A DNA stretch of 64,000 nucleotides from Sisyra terminalis (taxonomy: Eukaryota > Arthropoda > Insecta > Neuroptera > Sisyridae). This document shows, one piece after another, positions 10,871 to 22,330 of this stretch. The stretch's first letter is position 1, and each line of letters begins with the position of its first letter. Location of the stretch: contig OY292276.1 of NCBI GenBank assembly GCA_958496175.1, positions 17,440,001 through 17,504,000 of the forward strand. The letters run 5' to 3'. The notes beneath the pieces are model-generated. The model did not search any database, had not been told where the DNA came from, and worked only from the letters and a program-made list of their open reading frames with translations. A program made the position numbers and the translations under genes.

Positions 10871-11377
10871 TATTCAGTCGCTGTTTTTATTAAAGTTTGC
10901 TGAAAGCAACAAAATAACATAAATTTTATTGTAATTACAGTTTGGAAAATTAACGACTTTGGTTAAAACATTAAAAAATTGAGTATATAACTAAACTTGA
11001 TACATTTTATTCGTTATTTATATTAGTTAATTTTAGAAGGATTAAATATAATTATTGAACTATGTACTCGATAATATGTGCTTTATAAATATTGATTGAA
11101 TTAATGAGCAATTAATTAATGCAAATATTGCGGAATAGCTTCAAGCAGTTTGGATAACATCTTAGTTGCTTCTATTGTTCAACGTTTAATAACTATCAAC
11201 TAAAATATTTGTTTTAGTTTGTTAAGGAAAATTTTTTTAAAAAAAATTAAACTACATGTAAGCCAGGGTGGGCAAATGGTCGATCGCGAACAGGTCAACA
11301 ATCAATCGCAAGTATTTTAAATAATTTTTTAGACAAATTTCAAATCTTCATTGAAAATTTGTATATATATAATTTGT

Positions 11378-11994
11378 AAAATTTGCATACCGATTTGACG
11401 AAATTTTCAATAACGTTATTGAATATATGTGGTGGTATTTCATTGATATAGCGTCTAATTGCGGCTTTTAATGCTTCGATGGTTGCCGGTTTATTGGCAT
11501 AAACCTGCAACTTCAGATAATCCCACAGTCAGAAATCTAAAGGCGTTAAATCGCAAGAGCGTAGAGGCCAATTCTGGTCATTAAATCGGGAAATGACACG
11601 ACTAGGAGTAAACTCGTGCAAGATCGTCAATGTTTCACGGGCGATATTATATGTGGCACCGTCCTGCTGAAACCACATGTCGTCAAGATCAATAGCTTCC
11701 AAATGAAGCACAAGAAACTGTTATATCATATTATCATATCACGATAACGTTCGCTATTCACCGTTAAAAAACTGTCCAATTATTCCTCCAGACCATAATG
11801 CACATCATACAGTGACCCGTTATCGATGCATTGCTTTCTGATGAACCATTCGTGGGTTTTCTAAGCCCTAAATTCGATAGTTTTGCCTATTCACGAAGCC
11901 ATCGAGGTGAAAATGGCCTGATTACTAAAAATAATTTTGTTTGAAAAATTAGTAAGTTGCTCAAGGATCCAATTGGTGAATTCTCTGCTGTTCA
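11378..11994 (-). pseudogene. Mariner-family transposase, broken
   Basis: On the minus strand the recognisable parts come in order: a segment with FTNWILEQL, then KIIFSNQAIF where active relatives have SDEAHF, frameshifted remains of the central strands, an intact run with MWFQQDGAT, then NWPLRSCDLTPLDF, and the C-terminal helices beginning LWDYLKLQVYANKPATIE. The second and third catalytic Asp (QQD and CDL, 36 residues between them) are kept. The first is replaced by Asn, an in-frame TGA follows LDF, and at least two frameshifts interrupt the middle. The N-terminal DNA-binding half is missing, and no inverted terminal repeats were found. It is a dead relic of a Tc1/mariner superfamily element. 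Confidence 0.82.
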
Positions 11995-12263
11995 TGGTCT
12001 ACTATTTCATATTTACTAACTCCCATATGTCTATTTTCGATTTTTCACGTTATAATCATGAGACATTATAACCGTCAAAAATGGCGCACAATTCAAATTT
12101 TACGCTCTTATTTAAATACCCTTTATAAGTAAATAAACGCATGAGATATATCTAAAGTCTCCTTCATTTTAATAAGAAGTACTAAATTTATCTTTTTTAA
12201 GTAGCATTCAAACTATATTATTTAGTAGACCCTTTGCTAAATTTTGGTTCCGAAGTTATTTAA

Positions 12264-13218
12264 GCAGTTTTTCTGGACATCACACAGATCTTCGACGAGG
12301 TGTGGCATCTGGGGCTGCTGTATAAGTTAAAAAAAGTGGTACCTCACCCGCTCTACCGCGTCCTCCAGTCCTACTTGGAGGATAGAAAATTCTTTGTCAG
12401 CTACAACGAAGATCAATCGGGACTCCACCCGGTCGGTGCTGGGGTGCCACAAGGTAGCATATTGGGACCCATACTGTACCTAATTTATACGGCAGATCTG
12501 CCTATCGCTGACAATGTGGTAATTGCAACGTACGCGGACGACACTGCGATCATGGCGATAGATCAATGCCCACAGGTTGCGATCGAAAAATTACAAAGGG
12601 CCCTCAACGATCTGGAACCATGGCTTAATAAATGGCAAATAAAAGTCAATGAAGCCAAATCTATTCATGTGACATTCACTGCTCGGCGAGATACCTGTCC
12701 ACCGGTATATCTCAACAACCATCAGGTGCCGCAGGCGACAGAATTCAAGTATCTCGGAATGCATTTGGACAGAAGACTAACGTGGCGGAGACATATAGCT
12801 GCCAAAAGAGACCAGCTTAAAGCCAAATGCCGTCAACTGCAGCGGCTGATTGGTTGGAGGTCGCAATTGTCCCTGGACAATAAACTACTGATATACAAAG
12901 TAATTCTGAAGCCAGTCTGGACCTACGGCATCGAACTGTGGAGAACAACTAGCAACTCCAATGTGGATATCATCCAGCGCTTTCAGTCTAAGACACCCAG
13001 GCTCATTACGAACGCCCCATGGTATATCATTAACCACGACATACATAAAGCCCTGAAGGTGGCCACCGTGAGAGAAGAGATCGCCAGATTCAGGCAAAAA
13101 TATCAAAAAAAGACTGGAAGACCATGGCAATCATCTGGCGATCAGCCTACTTGACAACAGCGGCGAGAACAATAGACTGAAGCGCTACACGTTTCTGGAA
13201 TTGCCTCACAGGGAGTAA
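12264..13218 (+). pseudogene. 5'-truncated jockey-type LINE, reverse transcriptase C-terminal half
   Basis: The frame begins abruptly after a stop at 12261-12263, inside the RT palm (AVFLDITQIFDEVWH), a typical LINE 5' truncation. Counting from the Met-like codon at 12300, the RT box GVPQGSILGP is at residues 48-57, the catalytic YADD at 78-81, and the thumb segment with FKYLGMHLDRRLTW at about 149-162. The C-terminal domain follows. A one-base slip in an A run near 13107-13115 shifts the frame. In the new frame the expected end of the protein (LLDNSG, LELPHRE, stop at 13216-13218) is intact. The endonuclease domain and ORF1 are absent. Apart from the truncation and one frameshift, this copy is young-looking compared with the others here. 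Confidence 0.88.
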
Positions 13219-13865
13219 GTTCAAGGAACCGATTTGACTCAATATAGAGTCAATATGGAGCGTGGACGTAGATCAAATTTGCTCATTGTCCAGGGACAGA
13301 TTGCAAATACACGAAAACAGGGAAAAAAAAAGTTATTTAAAACTTTGGAAGATTTGGTAGCCACTTGGTAAATTTTCATTCTCAATAATTTTTTTATTAA
13401 TATTTGCGAACAACAAAGGAAATTAATGAACATGATAAATAGAAAATCAAATTATAAAAATATTTTTAAAGAATATCAAACATGAGTCGCGAAGTTTATA
13501 TTTAAAGTAAAAAGTTTCATTCTTCTTACTTATATACAAATAATGTATTTATGCTAATTTCATGATGTACCAACGTAAAAGGTATTATGTTATATATTCG
13601 TATATGGAATCGATTCTTTTAAATTTTCTACGGAAATTTATGAAGAAAATGTATTATTAAACACAATATTATGATAAAATATTAATGCAAAAAAAAAAAA
13701 TAAATAAATATTGTATTTCAATACATGGTTACTCCAAGAAAATGTTCAAATTGAGCAAAATATACTTGGAAATTATACCGCAGTCTATTGTGTTGATGTT
13801 GTGTCACAATTTTCAATTTTAAAATTTAAATACTAATTAGGTTTCATTATTTAAAAGAATTGCTT
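13219..13865. other. LINE 3' flank and AT-rich sequence
   Basis: The first 100-200 bases are probably the LINE 3' UTR. An A-rich run with AATAAATAAATA at 13689-13711 could be its tail, but nothing links the two. No other feature is seen. Confidence 0.3.
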
Positions 13866-14025
13866 CTATTTAAGTGGTATTATGTATAAAAAAGATAGGA
13901 AATGCACATCAAGACCATAGCGAAGTGTAGGTATAACAACACCCAACATCCCGGCAAATCCACCCCAAACACCACCGTGGTGAGATTCTAACAATAAGTA
14001 ATTCTCAGAATCAGGGAGAAAACGA
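13866..14025 (-). CDS. Probable terminal coding exon of an unrecognised gene
   Basis: On the minus strand a textbook acceptor (CTTCCATCGTTTCTTCATTCAG ends at 14026) is followed by one base completing a split codon. After it come 52 codons and a TAG stop at 13868-13866. The peptide starts acidic (LPDSENY), has HH, then a Gly-rich hydrophobic run (GGFAGMLGVVIP) that could be a membrane segment, and ends hydrophobic. Base composition rises sharply over exactly this interval, and the codons are varied, as expected of coding sequence. The plus strand of the same block offers only ATG GAA before a GTAAGT and no long frame. I know of no family match. Upstream exons should lie at higher coordinates on the minus strand. 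Confidence 0.42.
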
Positions 14026-14049
14026 CTGAATGAAGAAACGATGGAAGTA

Positions 14050-16367
14050 AGTTAAATGTGTTTTCCTTTTACATCCCATTTTATGTTGGTGATATTTTCA
14101 TATTGCAAATATGCGTCTTTCTTGCATCATTTTCATGTAATATTAAAAATATTTTTACATTTTTCTACAAATAAATAAAAAGAAAGATATCTTCCATAAC
14201 TTTTGCTACCCAGTGTTGATACACAACAAAATAGTGATATTTACAGTTATAATAAAAAGCATTAACAAACTTTTAACGTAATTTAATCAAAATAAATAAC
14301 TATTACTTTTGATTAATTAACTTTATTTTCACAAAAAAATTTTTTTTTTCACACAAGTTAAATCCAAAATACAATTATGCAACACACTTACAAATCAAAA
14401 AACTTAAAGTTTTAACAAAGCAATTTAAATGGAAGTTAAGAGGGGGAGATAATGTGAAAAGTTTTCTGTTCACATTTATACGTATCAGTTTGTATGTTAG
14501 TGCAAATATTTCGCAGTCCTTTTACTACAAATGTCTGTATATTTTATGAAATTCAAACTGTGTTATGTAGTTCTATGGGCGTAAACGTTACTTTGTTAAC
14601 AAGGAAAATTGCACTCAACACTTTTAAGGAAATATGTAGTTATAAGTTTTGACTATATAGAAGCTTTGTGACAAGCATATATTTAAGCTCTAGTTACTTC
14701 TAATATAATATACTTATAAGTATGAGAGGTATATTATTAATTAAATTATACTAATTCGGTAAAATTTAATATTTTATTAATTTGGTTTCCGAGGAAAAGT
14801 TTCAATGATACAAAACGCGAGGAACATTAAACGGCTTTTGACGTAACACTTTTGATTGAAATATAATGATAATAAAATTTTGAATTTTAGTTTTAAGTTT
14901 TGAAAAGTTTCAGACTTGAAGATAAGAAAAAGAGAAGTGCAACAACCTTATATAAAAAAATATGCATATATTGCAAAATATTGTTGTTGTATCTACCAAT
15001 TAATTGCAGCCAATATGATCAATTTAGTAATTATTCATAATAGTTAACTATTTTTGTAGTCAATAAGAATAATAATCAACAAATTCTTTACAATAAATAA
15101 TTTATTATAATAATATTGGTAAAAATAGGTTCAGATATTGTTAAAATATTTTTTTTTAAATTCATATAACAAAACATATACCTAAGCGCATTAGCATGTT
15201 GGTTACTAAATAAAATAATTTCATGCATTACTATAAATGTAACATTAAAATTAACGTATGGATGTTTAAGGAAAACTATTATAGGTATCCAGAATGTGTA
15301 CATTGCACACATTATTAGTATATATTCTCTAATAATGCATGAAGAGATATACACAGCACTATTCTAAAAATCAATACGTAAATGAATTAACATTTCAAAT
15401 AGGAACTACTGCGCTATAGATAGGTAAGTATAGTTTTAAATTCAAATAGTAATTAAGAGTTAGATTCTGGTTGTAAATTTGTGCAATTATGTTTGTTTAA
15501 TTATCTGTATTGTTGAACAAATTTAATTACTTTTGCTTTTATTTGAAAAAAAAAACAATAGAATTATAAACTGTTACACTGCTAAAAAAATGGTCTTACA
15601 AATTTATTATTATTAAATTCTATTTTTACTGGCGGTTTTATAAAGTAAAAAAAGTACAAATTGTGTTCGATAAAAGAATATTTATAGTTATTTGACATTA
15701 AAAAATATCTAACTTTTTGATACCACAAAAAAGCTTGGTTTAACTTTTCTATAATTTTTGACAAAAATGCAAAGAAATTTGAAATGTTATAATGAACTAA
15801 AACTAAGCTGCTCATACTAAAATCCTTTCATTGCAGTTTATTACATGCTTGGCAAATTATTTTAGTTGTAAACTTTGAAATAGTTAGGATAATGCTTATG
15901 CTTCATTTACCCACGTACATTATTTAAATAATATATTATCTGAAAACAAAACTGTAACTACCACTCTGAAAATTGATTGCTTAAAATTACATAATGATAT
16001 TTCAAAGAAAAATATCACCAATCGTTAAATTTTCGTAAATTATATTTCATTTACAAAACCGAAATATTATAAGTAATTATACGTAGGTATACGGATGTGT
16101 TGCAGTATTAGTCATATTGTAGATAGTAACTTAGTAACCTATCAAATATTTGAAGTAACTTAGTAACACGTGAAACATAAGAAGGATTGTTGTCAAAATA
16201 AATATTTTATTATCAATAGAAGTTTAATACACAACCAATAATTACCAAGAGCTTTATCTTCGCAATCATGAAAACCCAATTTCCTCATTATCTATAACAA
16301 GTTTTATGGTACATTTGTTAATATCAATCTATATCTATATAATATCTACAATGTATATAGGTATAGG
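14050..16367. other. AT-rich stretch without recognisable features
   Basis: I see no exon or transposon. A short duplication, AGTAACTTAGTAAC, occurs twice at about 16120-16170. Confidence 0.5.
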
Positions 16368-17273
16368 CAGTGGAAAATTTAGGTCTGATCATAAATCAAT
16401 TTTTAATAATTTTAACAAAATTTCTTATGAATTTACAAATATTTTTTTTTAATATAAATTATTAATTTCAATAATATTTTTCAAAGATTAATATAATTTA
16501 CATCTTTTTTCTATCACTTATAATATAAACTTCTTATTTCTAGCCTGGTTTGCGCGAAAACGTTGATTATATAATCCTAATCGATTTCTTGTACTAATTG
16601 AGGTTCAATAGATAATAATGCTAGGGCACTAAGCAAATATTGGGCTACACTAGTACGTAAGTAACTTTTCACGTTTTCAAAGGAGGAAAAAGATCTTTTT
16701 CCGGAACAATTTGGCGCTGGGATTCAAAAAATGCACAGATCAATGTCAACATTAGGGTTCAGATCTTGAATATTCCGTGATGCAATATATTCCATATATT
16801 TTCGAATATCTTCAGTATTGAATCTTTAAAAAGATAATATATTTACGAAAGTCTCTTCCAAATCTTAAGTTTACTAGATTGTTTTAGATAAGTATGACGT
16901 ATTTCGACTACCAGGATTTGCGTAGGACTTGAAATGTTCTGGCAAAAAAAGATCGAATTTAGTAAAAAGTTCTGCGGTAAAAAATTGCCATTATAAGAAT
17001 CTCCAATATGTTCTGAATGTTCCCAGGAATAGCAGTTTCATAATTTCCAGTGATTTAAAAATTGAAAAATGGGATAAGATAAATTAGACAGTAAATTCTA
17101 TAAAAAATATTTATTATACTTTATTCAAGATGTTCTAAACATTCATAACGAAAGCTCAAATCAATTTTTAATCTTAATTGTCCGTACATTATTCGCCTTT
17201 AAAATTTTGGCGTTCCAAAAATTTTGCCATTGTTGGTCTAGGCCTCATGGGCCTAAGTGTAAATCCATCACTG
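16368..17273 (-). mobile_element. hAT-family element, decayed but with both ends
   Basis: Read on the minus strand it starts CAGTGATGGATTTACACTTA at 17273. The other end, read inward on the plus strand, is CAGTGGAAAATTTAGG at 16368. The flanks GGTATAGG (16360-16367) and TATATAGG (17274-17281) agree at 6 of 8 positions, as expected for an old 8-bp hAT duplication. Transposase remains fill the interior on the minus strand. Confidence 0.65.
16552..17060 (-). pseudogene. hAT transposase (ZMYM/TTF-type), C-terminal half, broken
   Basis: In minus-strand order there is a segment with NFLPQNF and a decayed PGSRNTSYL run, typical of the ZMYM1/TTF-type hAT group. Next comes EDIRKYMEYIASRNI, and then the C-terminal dimerisation domain, recognisable as SFSSFENVKSYLRTS followed by LLSALALLSIE. 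The frame ends in a degenerate IDxDYIINVFA run. Frameshifts separate the segments and stops interrupt them. The N-terminal zinc finger and the first catalytic Asp are missing. It lies entirely inside the hAT ends at 16368 and 17273. Confidence 0.68.
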
Positions 17274-17281
17274 TATATAGG

Positions 17282-19160
17282 GAAAACTAAAATTAATAAT
17301 TTCTGTGAAGTAACCTAGTATCATACAACGTATGTTAGGTGTTGTAAAACAAGTTGTGGCTTTTTTTAATTATCAAATATTACAATTTCATAAAGTCTGT
17401 AATAATTTAAAATGAAAATATTATTTTTACCATATTTGAATAATAAAGTATTCTTCGATGAAAAAATAAAAACATAACAGAATATAACTAACCAGGGATT
17501 AACATAACGAAGAATCTTTTAGATATAATGTTGAGGGAAATATAAATTGAACTTATGTTGTTCAATTGAAAATAATATAAAATCAATAAAACTGAATACG
17601 TTTTCTAATGCATAAATCGAATGCTCACGTTTTATTTTCAACTTGCATTTTTTATTATAAAAAAAATACAACTAAAATACATTGCTTTTATTTGAATATG
17701 ATTTATTGTACTAGAGTGAAGTATATTGTTCTTCTACATTAAACTTTTCACCAAAATATAAACTGATTTTTTTAAAATTATTGCTGGATTATATTTGATA
17801 AAGATTAACAATTATATTCAATGGAAAATAAAGAAAATAGGAAACCATACATATCTTTTACTTAAACCATTTAAATAAACGTTAAATGCAAATTTTAATT
17901 AAAATCATTGAAGCAATTGGATGCCTCGCGATGCAAACATTCTGAAACCACATCCTTTTAAAGACGAGGTACATTTGTAAGGGTGTACTATTAATTTTGT
18001 AGAGGTAAGTAATTTATTTTTCATATCAATAATTTAAATAGGTAAGCCAACTGATGGTTCTGCCGCCAGGAGATGGTATTTGAACTAGTAGATTCTAGGT
18101 TCGGATTGCATGAGAAGATAAAATTATTTCTCGACTTATTGAGAATCCTGAAGTTGCTAAAGATTGAAGATGTAGTAAAACGGTGGTAATTAAAAACAAT
18201 TTTCTATACAATAAAATCTTTTGACTTTATAGATGAATAGGATCTCAAATCCTTTGAAACGTTTTATACAGGCCGGTGCCTGTGCTACTACTGGCAAAAT
18301 ATTGAGTTGTTTTCTCTTTTTTTCTTTATAGTTGGTTATCAATTATGATAAACTATAAACTTACCTTGAAACATTTTTAATAACACCCATCAGCTGATAA
18401 GCACTATACAATAAATGTTGGAAACTTCTAATGTATGGTAAAAGTGCTTAAAAATTAATAATTTTCAAACTAGGAAATATTTTTTTAAGAATGTCTTTAC
18501 CCTAAAGTTATATTTTGTGCAAACCAAACATGCCTTACTTTTCATTGAAATAACATGGAAAATGAAGCTTTATTGCACTTTATTTTTTTTCAACGCATTT
18601 TAACGGGAAAAGTATATTCGAAGCTTGAATATTTAAATTATGTTTTCAGTTTGTTAATCATTTTAAAAATAGTTAATTGAAAATTCAAATGGAAATATGG
18701 CTGTGGTATTTTAATAAATTAAATATTTTTCATCTTGTGCATTATAAAAATTATACGATGAAACTATTCATTATTGTTAGCGTAACTTCAGTAAAGTTTA
18801 GTGTTTTCACTTCTCAAGTTTTAAAAGGCTCTAATTTCATTAAAACTTTTTGAAACTTTGTTTCTTTCCAACCATGTCTTTTTGTATTTATATAATAATA
18901 TGAAAATTTGAAATATAATATTTTGTTATTTTAATTATTTCAATGTGAAAACAGAATTAATAATAAATATTAACGAGTATTTTATACAAGCTTAATGAAA
19001 GCTCATTTGTGCGAGAGCTGTAATAAAAATAATAATTTTAGTGAGCTATATTTATTAAAATTAAATAGAACCGAAAATGAAAGACATTTATTATAATTTT
19101 ATATTCACGTTGCAGGTTATTTTAATATAATCTTGGAAAGTGAACAAATCTAATGTATCT
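17282..19160. other. AT-rich stretch, no gene seen
   Basis: Only the possible SINE at 18045-18205 is noted. Confidence 0.45.
18045..18205 (+). repeat. Possible degenerate tRNA-derived SINE, copy 3
   Basis: A B-box-like GGTTCGGATTGC lies about 60 bases from the start. The 3' part (GCTAAAGAT ... GTAGTAAAACGGTGGTAA, then TTAAAAACA) resembles the tails of the better SINE copies at 50763-50930 and 30100-30231. The A box is not clear. Confidence 0.35.
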
Positions 19161-19239
19161 CGTCACTACCACCACCATTTTCATCATTATCAAAGTTAGA
19201 GAGAAAACATGTTGAGGAAAATTTGGAGAAAGCTTGTGC

Positions 19240-19330
19240 AGCTTTCACTGTATAAAGTGAGATGGAAAGAAAAGCTCTCTTTGGTCGCTATAGCAACGTC
19301 AGCTACCATCGCGCGTGTTTCTCACCGGTC
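19240..19330. promoter_or_regulatory. CpG-bearing island with a perfect RFX X-box
   Basis: The island has several CpGs (TCGCGCG, CCGGTCG) in a region otherwise almost without them. At 19284-19297 lies GTCGCTATAGCAAC, which satisfies the X-box consensus RYYNYY-N2-RRNRAC in full. RFX factors bind such sites in promoters of ciliary genes in animals, including Drosophila. No clear start exon adjoins it on either strand. A plus-strand ATG at 19382 ends after eight codons, and the minus strand has only short frames. Promoter function is inference from motif and composition. Confidence 0.35.
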
Positions 19331-19399
19331 GTATTATTTGTTATTTTCAACTAAAACCAAGAGAAATATTTCATATTCATAATGGATAGCTTTAAAATA

Positions 19400-20912
19400 A
19401 CTTATTAAGTATTTAACGGGAATTATTAATTACTTTGTCTTAAGCACATTCTTTTGTCGTTCTTAAACTCAGCTTTTTAACTTTCCCCCTTCCAAAAGTT
19501 GCTAGCTAATTAGACTAATTATGATATTTTTCTTTCCTAGTTCCAATTTTTGCACTGCTACCGAATACAATTCTAACCAAATCGTTTTGAACACAAAATG
19601 TAAATTTACCATAATTGGCAAGAGGACAAATAAACCGGGAACGAATGACAGAATAAGTGAGCATTGGGAAATGTTTTCTAAGGCGTTGTCAATATCAATA
19701 AGCATTATATGCTTCATTGAATAGTCTGAAAATAACATATGCTACGTGCAAATTTTCTTTACTACATCATTATCTAATATGTCTGGTAAGTTATATCCCA
19801 CAGTAGGTAATAACGTCATATATTAAAACAAAACTTTATTCGTTATTTAAACATCGATATAGTGAATCGTGAATTTGCAAAAAACAAATGTCTTTTCTTA
19901 TGAGCTTTTAAACTTCGTATAAGTTTGCAGAGAGCTTTTTTTAAGAGAAACAAGAAAACAAGTTATAAACTATTTTTCAAAGAATATTGATTTACTTTGT
20001 TTAAACACATATAAAGCTAACTTCTATTCAACAACTTCGCATATTAAGCAGTTTTATATTTGAAGACGTATTATTATAACGGGAGAGACTTGGAAATATT
20101 TTCAATATGAAACAAAAGAAGACGATATGGAAATAATTTACTTTTCAATTTTAATTAGATCTCTCAACATCAAAGAAATAATATCTTTTTGAAATACCTA
20201 TGCAATTTAAAAAATTAAGTAGAAGCTATACTTAACGAAATATTTATTTACCCATTGTTTTTGATATCTTTTACACTGTCGTAATTTTAGGTTTGTACTT
20301 TGAAGGAGGAATTTTTTTCTTTTCTAAAAGAGGTAGTTAATTATTAAATAATTCATTTTATTTTTATTGCTATTTAATAATTAAATAAATATTATTATTA
20401 AAGCTCAAAAAAAAATCAATTTTCCACACACAATTTATGCAGTAGTAATAATCGTTGAATTTTTGGGTATGGTTTTTATTAAAAGAATATTTTTGAAATA
20501 TCTATTGATTAACTGCGCTTTAATAATGGTTAATATTTGCGCTTTTGTCTGCGTGACCTACAAAATAAGTTAATATTATTTTTTGTGTAGATTTGTTGCC
20601 CATCGTGAAATATAGAAACTCTTTTTTATCAAATTTAACAAATAAATTTTTTTCCGTATCCCAAAATCTGATTTTTGCACATTCAGGAAGTGTTTACTAA
20701 TAATATTTTTAGTACGAATCACTAGGAGCTTTTTTATTATTTGACATATAAGACCTATCTATATATTAAATTTTATCAAAATCGGTTCAGTCGTTCTTCA
20801 AATAACATAAGTTATATAGAGAGCCATCTGTTTGTTAAATCTGTACTACCAACAAAAAGTTAAAAAATAGAGGAGTTCACCATGAGTATATCAATATATC
20901 CTTTTTCTACAA
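19400..20912. other. AT-rich stretch without recognisable genes
   Basis: Overlapping frames of 67 and 78 codons around 19502-19738 on opposite strands lack coding character. A segment at about 20760-20825 with AAAATCGGTTCAGTCGTTC resembles sequence common near the ends of insect transposons, but no element could be delimited. Confidence 0.35.
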
Positions 20913-21745
20913 CTGTTTAACATGTATTCGGAAAGAATCATGAAAAAAACGCTACGAACAAAGCAACAGAACTTATTAACGGAATACTAGTTAAGATATG
21001 CAGATGACACAGTAATAGTTACTGAAAACATATAAAATCTACGGAAAATGGTTCAGAATCTACACCCAAGTTATTTGGTATATGGGATAAGCATACATAC
21101 CAACAAGACAGAACTAATGGTATTTACCAAGAAGCCAGGCAGCAAAATAGATGTTTAACTGATAATTAAAAATTAAGCTATAAAAAGAATTAACAAATTC
21201 AAATACCAAGGGGTGACACTGACCAGTAACAGGGGCTCCACAGTTGATGTTCGGTTTGGGATTTAAATGGTAAAAACCAGAAAATCTTCTGTAATAGATG
21301 GTTCAACAGCAATATTAAGTTATGAATAGTAAAATACAACAAACTCCCCATTATACTGAATAGTATGGAAATTACTCCTCTAAATCAAAATCAATTCGAA
21401 CAAAATACAAGTCTTCGAGGTGTGTAAATGTAAATAGATCATATCTGGACTGAATAACAAAGAAGTACTGCAGTAGCTTATTCAACTTTCGGAATTCATC
21501 CAAGTAGTAAAAATAAGAAAACTACAATATCTTGGACATATACTGTAAGGAGAAAGATACCAAATGCTTTAGAGTATAGACCAAAAGAAAATAACTAGAA
21601 AGCGATGTTTGGAAGGAAGAAGAATGTCTTTGGGATCGAAACCTCAGGGATTGGTTTTGGTTGTACTTTAATGCAACTTTTCAGAGCTGTAACCAACAAA
21701 TCAGGATTGTCAGGGTGATTACCAACTTCAGAAATAAGACGGTAC
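20913..21745 (+). pseudogene. RTE-like LINE reverse transcriptase, C-terminal part, heavily decayed
   Basis: The order of motifs follows this LINE group. LFNMYSE and MKKTLR lead to an in-frame stop, then the catalytic RYADDTVIVTE (YADD at 20997-21008). After that come NKTELMVFTKK, a decayed KFKYQGVTLTS, remains of the EAFEMWCYRRM-type region, then LQYLGH, RCLGRRRMS and a final segment with VITNF near 21720-21745. At least five stops and several frameshifts are spread along it. The endonuclease and 5' part are missing. It is old compared with the jockey-type copy at 12264. A hAT-like MITE has inserted just past its 3' end. Confidence 0.75.
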
Positions 21746-21782
21746 TTTAAGAAGAAGAATTCAGAAAGGTAAACACTCAAAA

Positions 21783-22322
21783 TATAGTCCAACCGAACTT
21801 TCGGTTTCGGTCTAGTTTCGGCTATCATCAAGCCGAAACTACGATTGAGATCGAAACTGAATTTGTGAGATAAAAATGTTGAGAAATTATTGTTTCTCAC
21901 TTATATTAGATTCTTCAATTATGAAAACTGATAAACATCAGCTCATTACAGTTCAGTTTGATAGAAAAATGACCAAAATTTTGAAGAAATAATTCTGTTT
22001 TTGGGATTTAAGAAAGAGTATTCTTTGTTTTGTGTACCTAAACAAAAGTAATTTTGTTTAATAATTTCTTTTTTTTATGTTATTCGTAGTTAATATTAAA
22101 AAGAAATAATAGGTGTATTTCTTTCAAATCAATCTCTTATTTGAGCAGAAATAATTTATTTAAAATTACAATAGCTTAAATATTAGAGACCAAATGAATA
22201 ACAAACACCTAAAGGGGTTTAAAAGTAAAGACTGAATATGATTAACTTTTTTTTCCCACGAAAATATTACTTTAAATGGAAGTTTCGGTTTCCGCCGTAA
22301 AACTAGTTTTGGTCGGACACTA
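21783..22322. mobile_element. hAT-like non-autonomous element
   Basis: The left end is TATAGTCCAACCGAAC and the right end, read inward, is TAGTGTCCGACCAAAACTAG. The ends agree at 9 of the first 12 positions. The flanks ACTCAAAA (21775-21782) and ACCCAAAA (22323-22330) form an 8-bp duplication with one mismatch. Subterminal runs of TTTCGG and CCGAAAC are abundant. There is no coding capacity. A partial relative of its right end is at 7177-7215. Confidence 0.6.
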
Positions 22323-22330
22323 ACCCAAAA

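Noticed and set aside
11266..11310. hAT terminus CAGGGTGGGCAAATGG
   Set aside because: The start is hAT-like but no partner end or 8-bp duplication could be found.
12885..13130. 81-codon minus-strand frame
   Set aside because: Antisense shadow of the LINE reverse transcriptase.
14041..14052. Plus-strand first exon ATG GAA followed by GTAAGT
   Set aside because: It overlaps the acceptor region of the better-supported minus-strand exon and gives only two codons.
21595..21900. 101-codon minus-strand frame
   Set aside because: Spans the end of the RTE-like relic and the start of the hAT-like MITE; chance frame across two elements.
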